Shown: positions 1-11,880 of the stretch, piece after piece
Layout: each line of letters begins with the position of its first letter
Numbering within the stretch: position 1 is the stretch's first letter
Assembly: GCA_050084985.1 (NCBI GenBank)
Contig: JBITNC010000001.1
Span: 54,746,001 to 54,810,000, forward strand
DNA: 64,000 nucleotides
Source: Nageia nagi
Taxonomy: Eukaryota; Pinophyta
Reading direction: 5' to 3'
Made by a program: the position numbers and the translations under genes
The notes under the pieces: generated by a model
What the model was told of the DNA's origin: nothing
The model's database searches: none
The model's input: only the letters and a program-made list of their open reading frames with translations

Positions 1-851
1 GCCTGCATGACAGAGCCTATGTGGATGTTTGATCATCATGATCACCAACCTCCAATATACCAACCAAAAATGTTAGCTACCATAGGACTACCAGATCAAG
101 CCACCCATGCCAGCCAAGCCACCAACCCAAACCACCAACCAAGACAACCAAGCTGCCAGTCAATAGGAGGTTGACTACCTCTGAGCCTACCACATGTTGC
201 CACCATAGTGCACCCACCTGATGTTAGGTTTTTTTAATGTATTTTTGGTGTTTTCAAAGGTTTATGGTGATTTTTTATTTGCCTAAGGTCCTATTATTAG
301 GCTGAGTTAATTCTATAAGGCTGAAATAGTCTAGAGAGCATATTATTTTGATTTTAGAGTTCATTTTGGGGAGATTGTTACAACCATTTGAGCCCAAATT
401 TTATAGTAAGATCAAGGAGGTTAAATGGTATCTTAAAATAGGTTTTGTATGGAATTTACTAGTTGTAATACTCTCCAATTTTAGCCCCCAAATAAAAGGG
501 GAGCAAATTGGACGTGAAAAAAAAGGAGGATTTCAGGAGAGTTGTTTTCAATTCTTGTTGTGATTTTAGAGCTATGAGTGTGTTGTGAATGTGAGAGGAG
601 GTTTTGAAGGACCATTGAGGCCTTGTAAAGTGATTCCACCCATTGATAGTAAAGAGCTTTTGAGCTAGATGTATCCCACACTGGGTGAACCAGATAATTT
701 TGCTTGTCTCTTTCTATGGTGAATGCTTTTCTCTTCTCTGTGTTTACTATTTCTTTCCTAATTTTTCTTTACAAGCACTTAATTATTTTAAGTGTGAATT
801 GATCCTAAGAAAAGGTTAAATTGAAATTTTAATCTTATAGTTTATGGATCA
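1..851 (+). repeat. 5' LTR of Ty3 element A (3' part)
   Basis: It aligns along its whole length with the 3' LTR at 5469-6601, and both end in TTTATGGATCA. About the first 300 bases lie outside the window. The copy holds an extra stretch of about 30 bases around 115-155, a CCAACC-rich duplication not present in the 3' LTR. It also lacks about five bases just upstream of the A-rich core promoter at 490-499. Confidence 0.92.
490..500 (+). promoter_or_regulatory. Damaged core promoter in 5' LTR
   Basis: The 3' LTR has a clean TATAAAAG at the matching place. Here a short deletion leaves only AAATAAAAGGG, so the TATA box is probably weakened. Inference from comparing the two LTR copies. Confidence 0.5.
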
Positions 852-855
852 AGTT

Positions 856-867
856 TGGTATCAAAGC
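856..867 (+). other. Primer binding site, initiator Met-tRNA type
   Basis: TGGTATCAAAGC lies four bases after the LTR end and matches the common plant TGGTATCAGAGC with one change. It sets the 5' LTR/internal boundary and the + orientation. Confidence 0.85.
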
Positions 868-896
868 AGTTGAAATCATTACAATAACTTATCTTT

Positions 897-1960
897 TTGA
901 GATTGTTGTTGGTGTTTGGAAAGTGTTCTTGCATGTATACTAGGTCACAAATCAAGAAAGGAGAAGGAGAGTTTGTGGAGGAGGATCCAAAAATTGGTTC
1001 TAGAGTTTGGCTAAATAAGCAAAGAGAGCTTGGAGCCATGGCCAATGAAGGAGGCTCTAATGTGGAAAAGCAAATTGCTGATCTCTCCACAATGTTCCAG
1101 AAGATGTCTCTACAATTCCAACATTTTCAAGAACAACAATACAAGAAAAATGAAGGTGAAACTAGTGAATGTAATAAAATTGACAATGATGTTACACATA
1201 GTGTTTTTCAAAGTTCTCCTTTGAAATCGGAAGTTAAATTTGATTTGCCTACTTTTATTGGAGAAGTGAATGCTGAGAAGTTAGACCATTGGATTAAACA
1301 AATTGAGGTATATTGTAGAATTCAAAAAATTGTAAGAGATGAGGATAAAATCCAATTAGCAACTCTTAAAATGAGTGGTAATGTACTTGTTTGGTGGGAA
1401 AGTTATTTGCAAAGTAAGAATGAATCAATTCAAGCTTGTATTGCTTCTTGGACCCATTTTGTACAATTGCTTAGAAATTAGTTTTATCCTTTGGGTTATC
1501 AATAAAGGCAATCATGGAATGGCAAACTTTCCGTCAAGGCAAAGGGAAAAGTGTGCAAGAGTACACTACGAAATTCTAAAGAAAAGCTACAATGCTAGGT
1601 ATTCCTCTTGATTCCCAAGATACTCTTCTTAAGTATATTGGTGGTTTGCATAATTATTTAAGGCATACAATATTGATGTTTGATCCAAATGATTTGGATA
1701 AAGTTTGTGTACAAGCCACTCACTTAGAATAAAGGGAAAAATTCATTAAGGATGGGAAAAAGAAAAATGCTTCCAATAAAAATAGTAATAATGATTCTGA
1801 AAAGAATAAAGGAAAGGGGAAAAATAAAACTATGTCTACTACACAAAAAGAGAAGTATAAAGATGTATGTACACATTGTCAAAAAGAAGGTCATTTAGAG
1901 GCTAAATGTTGGAAATTGCATCCTGAATTACACCCTAAACCTAAAGGTCAAAAGAAATAA
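897..1960 (+). pseudogene. gag of Ty3 element A, frameshifted
   Basis: This encodes the structural capsid/nucleocapsid polyprotein of the element. The likely start is the ATG at 1038 (Met-Ala-Asn-Glu-Gly), since the frame is open before it without a better Met. A capsid-like stretch with the motifs LPTFIGE, LDHWIKQIE and VWWESYL covers 1230-1410. The frame is lost near 1481 (stop) and resumes in another frame around 1500-1960. A CCHC zinc knuckle, Cys-X2-Cys-X3-Gly-His-X5-Cys (spacing slightly unusual), sits at 1868-1909. In-frame TAA codons near 1731 and 1959 probably replaced Gln. Not functional. Confidence 0.85.
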
Positions 1961-2011
1961 ACAAATACTGTTACTAAGGAAATTGAAGATTGTTCAGATG
2001 TAGATGATAAA

Positions 2012-2383
2012 ATGGCATGTATGGTTTTGCATAATACACCTAATGAAGATGAGGAAAAGAAGAAAATTGAACTTTTTCACATCAAGGTGCAAGCTAACAA
2101 GACTAGGATTGATACATTGTTTGATTCTGGATCTCAAGCTAACTTAATTATAGAAAAGTATGTCAAATCACTTGCACTCACTACTCAACCTCATCCAAAC
2201 CCATATCCATTGGTATGGGTTAATAAAAATTCAAATTTAAAGGTAACACAACAATGCAAGTTGCAATTTGGGATTAATAGGGAGTACATTGATGAAGTTT
2301 TACTTGATGTTGTTCCTTTGGCTATTTGTGGGATTGTTCTTGGTAGTCCTTATCTATGGGAAAGAGATGCTTTATTTTATTGA
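2012..2383 (+). pseudogene. Aspartic protease domain of Ty3 element A
   Basis: This is the retroviral-type protease that would cut the Gag-Pol polyprotein. The catalytic motif is seen as LFDSGSQANLI (Asp-Ser-Gly), followed about 60 residues later by GIVLGSPYLWERD, the usual end of plant Ty3 proteases. The Met at the start is probably internal: the domain is a segment of the polyprotein, continuous with gag upstream except for a stop near 1959. A stop at 2381 separates it from reverse transcriptase. The active-site triplet itself is intact. Confidence 0.85.
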
Positions 2384-2479
2384 AAGGAAAACAAATATAG
2401 ACTCATTAAATATGGAATTGAATACATGGTTAGTGCTCATCAAAATAAGAAAAAGGATATTTCTTTGATTACTGCAGGA

Positions 2480-3430
2480 CAAGCAAAGAGACTAATCAAT
2501 ATAGGACAAATGTTTGTACTTGTAATGGTGAAATCTCAAGATGAAGTAGAAATTATAAAGGCAACTTGAGGTTGTGAACCACAATACAAAGAAGAAGTAA
2601 AAGAGGTAATTTCTAAATTTGAAAATTTATTTCAAGTACCTAAAGAACATCCACCAAAAAGAGATATACAACATGAGATTCAATTCCATCCTGATGTTGC
2701 ACTTCCTAATATTGGCTTATATAGAAATTCTACTTTGAAATTGAAGAAATTAAGAAACAAGTCAAGGAATTGTTAATCAAGGAGTCATTATACCTAGCAC
2801 ATCACCGTGTGGATCTCCTATTGTTATAATTCCAAAGAAAGATGGAACTTGGTTATGTGTGTTGATTACAGGGCACTAAATAAAATCACGGTTAAAAATC
2901 GATATCCTTTGCCATGTATTGATGATTTAATGGATCAATTACAAAAAGCTAGGATTTTCACAAAATTAGATCTAAGAAGTGGTTATCATCAAGTATGAGT
3001 TAAAGAAGAGGATGTGTGGAAAACTACTTTTAAAACTAGGCAAGGATTGTTTGAATGGTTGGTTTTACATTTGGATTATGCAATGCTCCTGCTACTTTCA
3101 TGCATGTAATGAATGAGGTTTTAGGCCTTTCATTGATGATTTTGTTATTGTGTATCTTGATCATATTCTCATTTACAGTGATAATTGGAAAGATCATGTG
3201 GTACATATTCGTAAAGTGCTTGAAGTTTTAAGGGAAGCAAAACTCTATTTGAAGATGTCTAAGTGTGAGTTTGTCAAGAAAAGTTTAACCTATCTTGGCC
3301 ACATTATAGGTGAAGGTCAATTGAGGATAGATCCTACAAAAATTGAGGTTGTGTGAAATGGACTACTCCCACTAATGTGAAAGACTAGGAGTTTTCTTGG
3401 GGTAGTATAGTATTTATGCAAGTTTATTGC
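2480..3430 (+). pseudogene. Reverse transcriptase of Ty3 element A, active site altered
   Basis: The RT would copy element RNA into cDNA. Visible blocks are [20 protein letters not shown] at about 2855-2915, [13 protein letters not shown] ending at 2995, and the polymerase box near 3150-3180. That box reads Tyr-Leu-Asp-His where family members have Tyr-Leu-Asp-Asp, so one catalytic Asp is lost. A TGA at 2996 and frame changes near 2800 and 3060-3150 break the frame further. The thumb region continues as KMSKCEFVKKSLTYLGHII to about 3356. Clearly a dead copy. Confidence 0.88.
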
Positions 3431-3569
3431 TAACTTTTCTTACATGGCTTCTCCACTTCATGCAATTACAGGAAAGAGTCATGGATTTCAATGGGGAGGG
3501 AAAGAACAACATGATTTTGAATTGCTTAAAAAGAAAATTAGTAATGCTCTAGTACTTTCTTTGCCTAAT

Positions 3570-3960
3570 CTTTAGAAAACTTTTGAAATTGAAACTGATG
3601 CAAGTGACTATGCTATGGGTGCATTTTATTGCAGGAAAAACATTCGGTTTGCTATCACTCGAAAATGTTTACCAGTGCGGTAAGAAACTATCACACATAT
3701 GAAAAAGAGTTGTATGCATTAGTTCAAAGTGTTAAGAAATGGAAGCACTATTTGGTAGGTAAAGAGATAATAATTCATACAGACCATCAACCCTTGCAAT
3801 ATCTTCAGTCACAATCTAAGTTGCAACAATCTAGGCACTTTCGTTGGATGGAATTTTTGCAACAATTTCATTTGGTGATTAAGTACAAGAAGGGTACTCA
3901 AAATAAAATCATTGGTACGTTGTCTAGGCCTCCAATAGTTGGTAGTGTTGTGATTCTGCA
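3570..3960 (+). pseudogene. RNase H domain of Ty3 element A
   Basis: RNase H degrades the RNA strand during cDNA synthesis. Seen are ETDASDYAMGA at about 3592-3630, then after a frame change a connected stretch with YEKELYALVQSVKKWKHYL and IHTDHQPLQYL, and finally the characteristic end of Ty3 RNase H near 3945. The catalytic Asp of TDAS and the Glu of YEKEL are visible. It is joined in frame to the integrase start, as expected. Confidence 0.88.
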
Positions 3961-5428
3961 AAATAGTTCTTTAATGCATGACAAGTATAAAGAACAATAT
4001 GTGGTTGATCCTGATTTCCAAAATGTCTATCATAGATTGAGTCTTGGTAATGAGATTGGAAATTATGACTTTCATTTGCATGATGGATTACTTTTTCATT
4101 TGGAAAAACTTTGTATTCCTAATGGTGAGAGGAATGATTTGATTAGGAAAGCTCATACTTGTCATATTTCAGGGCACTTTGGTGTTGGGAAAACTCTTGC
4201 TAATCTACAAAGGTATTATTACTAGCCTAAAATGCAAGAAAATGTATCTAGATATATCAGAGGTTGTATGTTATGTAGTGTAAGCAAACCAATAATAGGA
4301 AATTTGGTCTTTATATGCCATTTCCATTCCTACATGACCATGGGAGAGTATTTATATGGATTTTGTTGGAGGTTTACTTATGTCTAAAAGATGTCATGAT
4401 TATTTATATGTGGTTGTGGATAGATTCAGTAAGATGTGTATTCTAATCCCATGTAAAAAGACTATGACAAGTCAAGAGGCAGCTAATCTTTTCTTTACTT
4501 ATGTGTGGGTACATTTTGGTCTTCCTACTTCTATCATTTCTAATAGGGATTCTAGGTTTCTTGGAAAATTTTGGACTTCTTTGTGGAAAGGATGGACACT
4601 AAGCTAAAGAGGAGTACAACATTTCATCCACAGACAGATGGTCAAACAGAGGTGGTAAATAGGATAGTTGTACACCTATTATGGGGTTATTGTGGTAAGC
4701 ATCCTAAGACTTGGGATGAGCATTTGAACTATATACAGCATGCATATAATCGAGCTTTACATTCTTCTACTAACAAAACACCTTTTGAGATTTATTTTGG
4801 TTATTTGCCAAAATCACCTTTTGATATGGCTTTTGCTTCAACAAGTGATGGAGATATAGTTCTTCATAATTAAGAGGAGTAGGCAAAGAATTTTATTGAG
4901 AGGATTAGATTGATTCATCAAAAGGTAAAAGAACAGTTGGAGAAGAGTCAGGCCAAGTATAAGGAGAGGCATGATCATCATTGGGTGGATCATAAATTTT
5001 AGGTTGGGGATCAGGTATGGCTTCATCTTAGTAAGGAGAGATAGCATGGTAAGGGAAAGAAGTTGAAACCAATAAAGTATGGTCCATTTACCATTATTGG
5101 TCAAGTTGGAGATAATGCATTTCGATTGGACTTACCACCCTATATGTAAATGTATTCCATTATTAATGTTAAGAACTTGAAGTTGTATGAACCAGCCTTA
5201 GTTGTAGAAGATACAGATGTTATGTTACCATCAATTGAGGATTTAGCCCCTAAGCACATGAATGTGTTGGTTGAGGATGCAGTTTTGGAAAAGAAGCAAT
5301 TATCATCTCATAGTGGCATACATGAGGTGTGGCATATTGGAGTGAAGGGCCAACATCCACATAAGGCCAAGTGGTATGTAGTTGATCGGGTGAGGGAGCT
5401 CTACCCTCACCTCATTTCATCATCCTAA
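3961..5428 (+). pseudogene. Integrase of Ty3 element A with chromodomain-like tail
   Basis: The integrase inserts the cDNA into chromosomes. The zinc-binding segment is at about 4150-4290 (His...His, then GCMLC), with a TAG where the family has Trp before Pro-Lys-Met. The DDE core has Asp at 4359-4361 (MDFVGG), Asp at 4548-4550 (NRDSRF) and Glu at 4649-4651 (TDGQTEVVNR), so all three acidic residues remain. A frameshift lies near 4590. The tail at 5150-5428 ends with KAKWYVVDRVRELYPHL, like the degenerate chromodomain ends of plant Ty3 integrases. Several further stops lie between 4873 and 5150. Confidence 0.88.
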
Positions 5429-5468
5429 ATACTTTTAGGGACAAAATATCTCTCTAAATGGGTAGGAA

Positions 5469-6601
5469 TGATCCAAAATTTGGATCCCTTCAACATTCAG
5501 TAATCTCCATTTTAGTGTGTTCATTGTGATTATTTTGGGTTTCAACTTTTTGACACTTCTTTTGGATCGTGAATTTGAGTCTATATCTGGAAGATATTGT
5601 ATTAATTTAGCTTGTGTATTTTTGAGAAAAATTAGAAGGATAAAATATATATATATATAATTTATTCAAATGTTTTGGTGGCCATTATGGCAGGAACCGT
5701 TGGACCACGTAGGAGGAGGTGAGGCATGGAGGACCACGTAGGAGGTGATGAGGCAGAGGGGTCCATAGGAATTTTGAAAGCCAAAATGGAGACCACTTGC
5801 ATGATTTTTGACTACTGTGATCACCAACCTCCAATCTACCTACCAAAAATATCAACCACCATAGGACCACCAGACCAAGCCGCCCATGCTAGCCAAGCTA
5901 CCAGTCAATAGGAGGTTGACTGCCTCTGAGCCTACCACATGTTGCCACCATAGTAAACCTACCTGATGTTAGGTTTTTTTAATGTATTTTTGGTGTTTTC
6001 AAAGGTTTATGGTGATTTTTGATTCACCTAAGGTCCTATTATTAGGTTGAGTTAATTTTGTAAGCCTGAAAAGTCCAGAGAGTGTATTATTTCAATTTTA
6101 GAGTTCATTTTGGGGAGATTGTTACAACCATTTGAGCCCAAATTTGATAGGAAGATCAAGGATGTTAAAGGGTATCTAAAAATAGGTTTTGTATGGAATT
6201 TCCTAGTTGTAATACTCTCCAATTTTAGCCCCAAAATTGTATAAAAGGGGAGAAAATTGGACGTGAAAAAAAGGAGGATTTTAGGAGAGTTGTTTTCAAT
6301 TCTTGTTGTGATTTTTAGAGCTATGAGTGTGTTGTGAATGTGAGAGGAGGTTTTGAAGGACCATGGAGGCCTTGTAAAGTGATTCCACCCATTGATAGTA
6401 GAGAGCTTTTGAGCTGGATGTAGCCCACACTGGGTGAACCAGGATAATTTTGCTTGTCTCTTTCTATGGTGAATGCTTTTCTCTTCTCTATGTTTACAAT
6501 TTCTTTCCTAATTTTCCTTTACAAGCACTTAATTGTTTTAAGTGTGAATTGATCCTAAGAAAAGGTTAAATTAAAATTTTAATCTTATAGTTTATGGATC
6601 A
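5469..6601 (+). repeat. 3' LTR of Ty3 element A (1133 bp)
   Basis: It begins TGATCCAAAATTTGG right after a purine-rich stretch (AAATGGGTAGGAA, 5456-5468) that should be the polypurine tract. It ends TTTATGGATCA. The terminal 6 bases are perfect inverted repeats. It matches the 5' LTR from about 5790 onward, with scattered substitutions and one gap of about 30 bases. Confidence 0.92.
6240..6247 (+). promoter_or_regulatory. LTR TATA box
   Basis: TATAAAAG inside the 3' LTR, about 360 bases before the LTR end. It is the only clean TATA box in this LTR family in the window; the 5' LTR copy has lost part of it. Confidence 0.6.
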
Positions 6602-6751
6602 GTTCTTCACAATGGGAGATGTTCATAACTCTATATTCAATAGACCCCACCAATTTTGAGTGATGATATCATATTTTTTAGAAGAAATCAATGGGTGATA
6701 AGTTCCATAGGTATTCAATAATCCCTAATAAATAATAACAAGACCCATTAG

Positions 6752-6887
6752 GGATAAGTAAATATTATAAGAGGAGATGAACACTTAGGTCCACTTCATC
6801 AAGAGTGTGTAACCTCTAAGGATAAGTAAATACTGTAAGAGGAGATGAACACCCAAACCCACTTAATCAAGAGTGTGTGACCCCTGT
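6752..6887. repeat. 68-bp direct tandem duplication
   Basis: Two copies start with GGATAAGTAAATA at 6752 and 6820 and share GAGGAGATGAACAC and CAAGAGTGTGT. They lie just outside element A, and I see no coding link. Confidence 0.8.
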
Positions 6888-8760
6888 AACTCTATCAACA
6901 TGTCAACTATTACTCACTTCTACATGTTACTAGTAGTTGCTCTCAAGTTTGAATGGTTACATCTTCCTTCACCCTTGCAATATTCAAAACTAGGACTATA
7001 GAAAGAAATATTTAATGGTTGCAAAGAGTTACGTGGTCATCGACTACTAAGATAGCTTGATTGTACTTACAAATATAGTGAACCATACCTCATAAATGTG
7101 GAAACAATTCTAGATGGACCATGGTCAAAGATAAAAGTGGTGGAATGCAGCTAGATAGGTACACACATTGAAGGTATGCAAATTCCAAGAATTAGCACCG
7201 TATCTAGACCATGCTCCTTGATTAGTTGTAGTCATAGAATCTATTGTAAATACCATAAAAAATTTATTTATTCTTTAGTTATAAGGGTATTTTTATTCAT
7301 TAATGGAGGAAAACCACCCATTTTGTAAAGGAAACGTTATAAATAGTGGACTCTTTGAAGTCCATAAGGTTTGACATTTTAGCAAAGTTTCCCATTGTAA
7401 GCACTATTTTCATATATGGTAATGCAATACTATGGTATTTTTCCCTTTGAAATATGTGGCTATTATCATGTTTTATGATTGTTATGTATGAAGCTTTTTC
7501 TAAATTTGTGGTTGTGTATTATGAATGCGATACCCCAAGAGTGAGGTAGTTGATCTATTCTTAGTCTTGGTTATGGATTACTTCTTATGCAATGATGCCC
7601 AAGCTAATTAGTTTAGTTTTATTTTATGTTATTTTCTTTCCTTGTTTAGTAGTTTAGGTTTTGATCTCTATCCTATTACTCTTAACCTGTTTTATCTCTT
7701 TCCTATAACTTTTAACCTTTTTCATAGATAGGAACTACACTATAAGCCAGAGATTGAGAAGCAAACCCCATGAGCGCATTGTCCCACCACTTTCTACTCA
7801 TTCAAGAACCCTGTTGTTATTAGGAAATGGAGAAATTTATAGACCAAACCATTATTTTACATCATCCTGATCAACAAGAACCAATCCAATATAACTAGTA
7901 TCACAAACTCAAAAGAGAACCTTCTTACAACAAAACTCTAACTTTCTCTTCACTTAGATAATCATGAACACAATACATTACTTTGAATACTTATAATTAT
8001 TAACTTATGAAAATAAGACTTAAGACTCATCACATATATATAAATGTTTTCACAACTTCATAATTTTAATTCAACTTGACTTGACTTACACTTGATTTTC
8101 ACTAGACTTTACTTCACTTAACTTGCTTTACATGCCCATAGTACTTCTCTATTTATAGGCTATAGAAGGTATCTATATTTTTCTATAACTTAAATTTTTA
8201 AATGCATTATATCTTCATCTCTAGAAATATCCAAACCACTTTTAGAAATATCCATGAGATGCCATAAGGATCTTTTTCCATATAACCCTTTTATAGAAAC
8301 CCCTTTTAAATATCAACAACTACTTCTATATCTTCACATTTCCTTATGCCATATAATCCTATGGATAATTCTAGAATATATATCTTCTATATATTACCCA
8401 TGAATATTTTTTCCACTTACCATTACTTACTTTTACCATTAAACTTTTAGTATTTACCATTTACTATTTCCTTTTACCATTTATCATGTAATATTTTACT
8501 TTTTAATAGACTTCACTAACTTAAAACCTCATAGTACACTTGGACCACTAATCATTGTTACATTGCTACCTCTTTACTCTAGTTGTTTCATTCTTTGATT
8601 ATGATTGTGACTATAGCTTATTAGTGGGCACCATTATTCTGCACATGTTGATTGTTAGGCACTTACTAACTATAAAACATACTAGTTACATAGAGATACT
8701 ATATATTTAGTATAACAATTTAACAATGATAGTACCATTTAGTGAATTTAATAGTTCTAT
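6888..8760. other. AT-rich intergenic DNA, no gene seen
   Basis: There is no convincing protein similarity in any frame. TTATAAATAG near 7338 and, on the other strand, CTATAAATAG near 8150 look like LTR-type TATA boxes, so solo LTR remnants are possible, but I could not find paired ends. A CTTTTACCATTTA-type microrepeat occurs at about 8415-8500. Confidence 0.4.
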
Positions 8761-8764
8761 ATCA

Positions 8765-9099
8765 AGTTTGAAGGAATCAATCCTACAAGACTAAATACCT
8801 ATTCTACCAAGATCTTATAAAAGCTCTCTAAAATATCATTAAAATAACATAAACACAATAGCCAATCTCACAAAGGTGACACCAATATAAAATGGTTCTT
8901 CCAACCATGGGAGTGCATCTAAGATTTTATTCTCAAATATCACTCTCTTACAATAACTCTTTCTCACTTATCCTGCAAGCTTAAATAAGAGTATAAATTT
9001 GCTACAAATTTGAATGAGTAATCTCAAGGAGAGGTCCTTCTATTTATAGGCCAAAATCCTCCCTTGGATCACCATGAAGGTGTACATAAAATATCAACA
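8765..9099 (-). repeat. Probable 3' LTR of copia element B (left end, approximate)
   Basis: This noncoding stretch lies directly downstream (on the - strand) of the RNase H end. On the - strand it would begin TGTTGATATTTTATG at 9099, and it contains the TATA-like GGCCTATAAATAG near 9045. The far end is uncertain: TGAAGGAATC at 8769 on the + strand is one candidate. No second copy is available to fix the boundaries. Confidence 0.5.
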
Positions 9100-9164
9100 C
9101 TATAAAACCAAAAAATCCTTTTAGGAATGAAACTTCACCAATCTAATAGACTCCCTAGGCTTTT

Positions 9165-11880
9165 AGAACTAAGCTTCAAAAATGGGCTTGGTGAAAAAGT
9201 CAATAAAGTTGAGGTCTGATGCATAATACTACAATCGTAGGATACCATCCACAACCTTCTCCATAATAAAATATGCTTGTATTTTAACATATTTTATCCT
9301 CTTGTGAAAAATAAGGTTCTTTTCCAAAGAAATAATTGACTATTTATATGAAGAAATCAATGATGGGTGAGCTTGCTCATACCCAATTTCTTCCAGAAGA
9401 TGCCTCAACTAAATAGCTTCCTAGGCTGCAACTAATATGGCTAATATTTTTTCTTTATGGTAGAGAGAGAAATAGTAAGTTACTTCTTTAAATCCAATAT
9501 ATAGCACCTAAATCAAGCTAAACATATAAGTAGAGGTTAATTTCTTATCATCTCTATATCTCCCATAGTTATAATTTTAATACCCTAAGAGAACATATGA
9601 GGGCAACTTGGAATACTTGATAGCAAGATCCTTTGTTCCCATAAGATACCTCAAGATTTTCCTAACAATATTGATTAGATGCTTAACATATATTTTATAC
9701 ATAAACTATACATAATATTTACAACAAAGATAATATTTGACATGAAAATAGTTAAATAAATAAGACTTCCAATTAGTTTCTTGTAGGACGTAGCATCTTC
9801 CAATTGAGAGTTAGAGCTAAGAGATAGAGTAATTCTAGGATAGATTGGAATCATATAAGATTTACACTTCTATATTATAAACTTATGCAAAACTATTTAT
9901 ATATTTTTAGATTTACTAAGGTAATCACAATCCCTATATTGGTATACTTGCATTCCAAGGTAGTAGTGTAATAGACTAAGATCGATCATTTCAAATGTTG
10001 TCTTAAGTTTGGATATGCACTCTTGGATGATTTAAACATTATTTATTATGATAAAATTATCATCCACATAGAGAAGAATCAATACCAAGGCTTATCCCTA
10101 ATTAAGCACATAAATATCTAAATTAGAGAAGCACTTAGAGAACCTAATATCCATAAAAATCTTGAAATCATTTGGTACCAAGATCTAGGTGCTTGCTTAA
10201 GTTCAAAAGGGAATTATTTACCTTGCACACAAGGAATTATTTTCCTTCCATATCAAACCCTTCTAATTGATTCATGTAGATCTTCACATCCAAGTCACTA
10301 TTAAGTCAAGTTGAAAAACTTTCCATCCTTGATCTATTAAAAGAGCAAGGATTAACTTGATTGTGGACATTGTTACCAATTGAGAAAAGGTTTCCTCATA
10401 ATCAACTCCATATTTTTAAGAAAAACCATTTGCTATTAACCTTGCCTTGTATTCCTCAATTTCTCAAACTCAATTGTATTTGACCTTATAATTTCACTTA
10501 TTTCCAATCACTTTCTCTCAATAGGATAGGGAACCAAATCCTAAGTTTGATTTTTCATTAGAAACTCATACTCTACTTTCATGGCTTTCATCCAACATTC
10601 ATTCTTTAAATCTTACATGAATGTTTCACCTAAGGTGACTTATCTACACTGATATCCAACTAATTAGGTGCAATAGAAGAGTCATCAAGATCATATAAAT
10701 ATTCACAAGAAGAATATTCCTTAGGAATTTTATCAAACTTTACATCCTTCAAGATGAATAATGATCTAGAGAAAGGAGAGTAGAACCTATAGCCTCTATA
10801 TTAACTATCATAGCCTACAAAGATATACTTTTCAAATCTCTTATCCAACTTCTTTATTTTCTTAGAAATAATGAAGGCATATGCATTGCAACCAAATACC
10901 CTAAGGTGAGAGAAGTTAGGTTTCTTTCCCATCCATGCTTTATACAAAATTTTTCTTTCAACTACTTTTGTAAGAAAAATATTCATGGTGTAGATCATAG
11001 TGTTCATAGCTTCACCTCATAAGAAACTAGGGACATTTTCGAATATGCACCCAACCATTTTTTGAATGGTTCAGAATTATAAACTACCTCTTGGTCCATA
11101 TTTGGTATAGTATTCATTGAACTCCTTGCTATTATACTCACCCCCATTGTTAGATCTTAGTATCTTGATTTTGATTTCAATTTTATTTTCAACTAAGCCC
11201 TTGAAATATTTTAACATATCAAATGTTTAATCCTTGTGCTTGAGTAGATAACCAAATGTCATCCTTCTAAATTCATCAATGAAGGTCAAGATATAATATT
11301 ATCCTCCAAGAGACTTATTCTAAAATGAACCCATCAAATCTAAATGCACAATATAAAGAGGTTGTGTTACCTTATCTTTCTCAAATTTTTTCCTATTCTT
11401 TTTGCTTATGATGTACTTCTCACAAAGACCAATTGTTGGTTATATGGAAGGCAAACCTTCCATAAATTCTTGATTTTTAATGACTTGAATGCTCTTGTAG
11501 TTAAGGATACCTAATCAATTGTGCCAAATATTTCCCCTAGAGAAAATATTCATGTCAAGGAACATCTTTTTTGGCACTTGATCTATAATGTAGAGATCAT
11601 ATTTCATTGATCCTTTCACCAAAGTAGAAAGTCCCTTCTTAATTTCCAAGGAGTGTGAGTTGAACTCGAATGAGTATCATTTACTTGCAACTTGAATTAT
11701 ATAAATAAGGTTCATACTGAGTTTACACACATACAGAATATTTTTAAGAACCTTTATATGTAATAACACACTCATAATCGCTTGAACATCAAGGATTGAA
11801 TTATCACCTATCACAACTACATCCTTTATATACTTATGAAAAATTTTAAATTTAGATTCAACAATCAAATAATTTGAGAA
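9165..11880 (-). pseudogene. pol of copia element B (protease to RNase H)
   Basis: This is the remnant of the enzyme polyprotein. At 11677-11868 is the protease/pre-integrase segment (HIKVLKNILYVCKLSMNLI). The integrase end at 10801-11007 has GKKPNFSHLRVFGCNAYAF and KLDKRFEKYIFVGYDS, diagnostic of copia. The RT active box ILLYVDDN is intact at 10056-10079 (YVDD codons 10059-10070). RNase H remains include RYLMGTKDLA around 9640 and the end motif FFTKP followed by RESIRLVKF at 9150-9200. Many stops and frame changes make it non-functional. Confidence 0.85.

Larger units (their letters stand above)
1..6601 (+). mobile_element. Ty3/gypsy LTR retrotransposon A, 5' end cut by window edge
   Basis: The order is partial 5' LTR, Met-tRNA type primer site, gag with a CCHC knuckle, aspartic protease, reverse transcriptase, RNase H, integrase with a chromodomain-like tail, then 3' LTR. 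This domain order (RT before integrase) defines Ty3/gypsy. The LTR ends TGATCC and GGATCA are perfect 6-bp inverted termini. The copy is non-functional: gag-pol is split by several frameshifts and stops, and the RT active site is altered. The left target duplication is outside the window; GTTCT follows the 3' LTR at 6602-6606 and is the expected right copy. Lineage is chromovirus-like by the C-terminal tail, which is inference. Confidence 0.93.
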
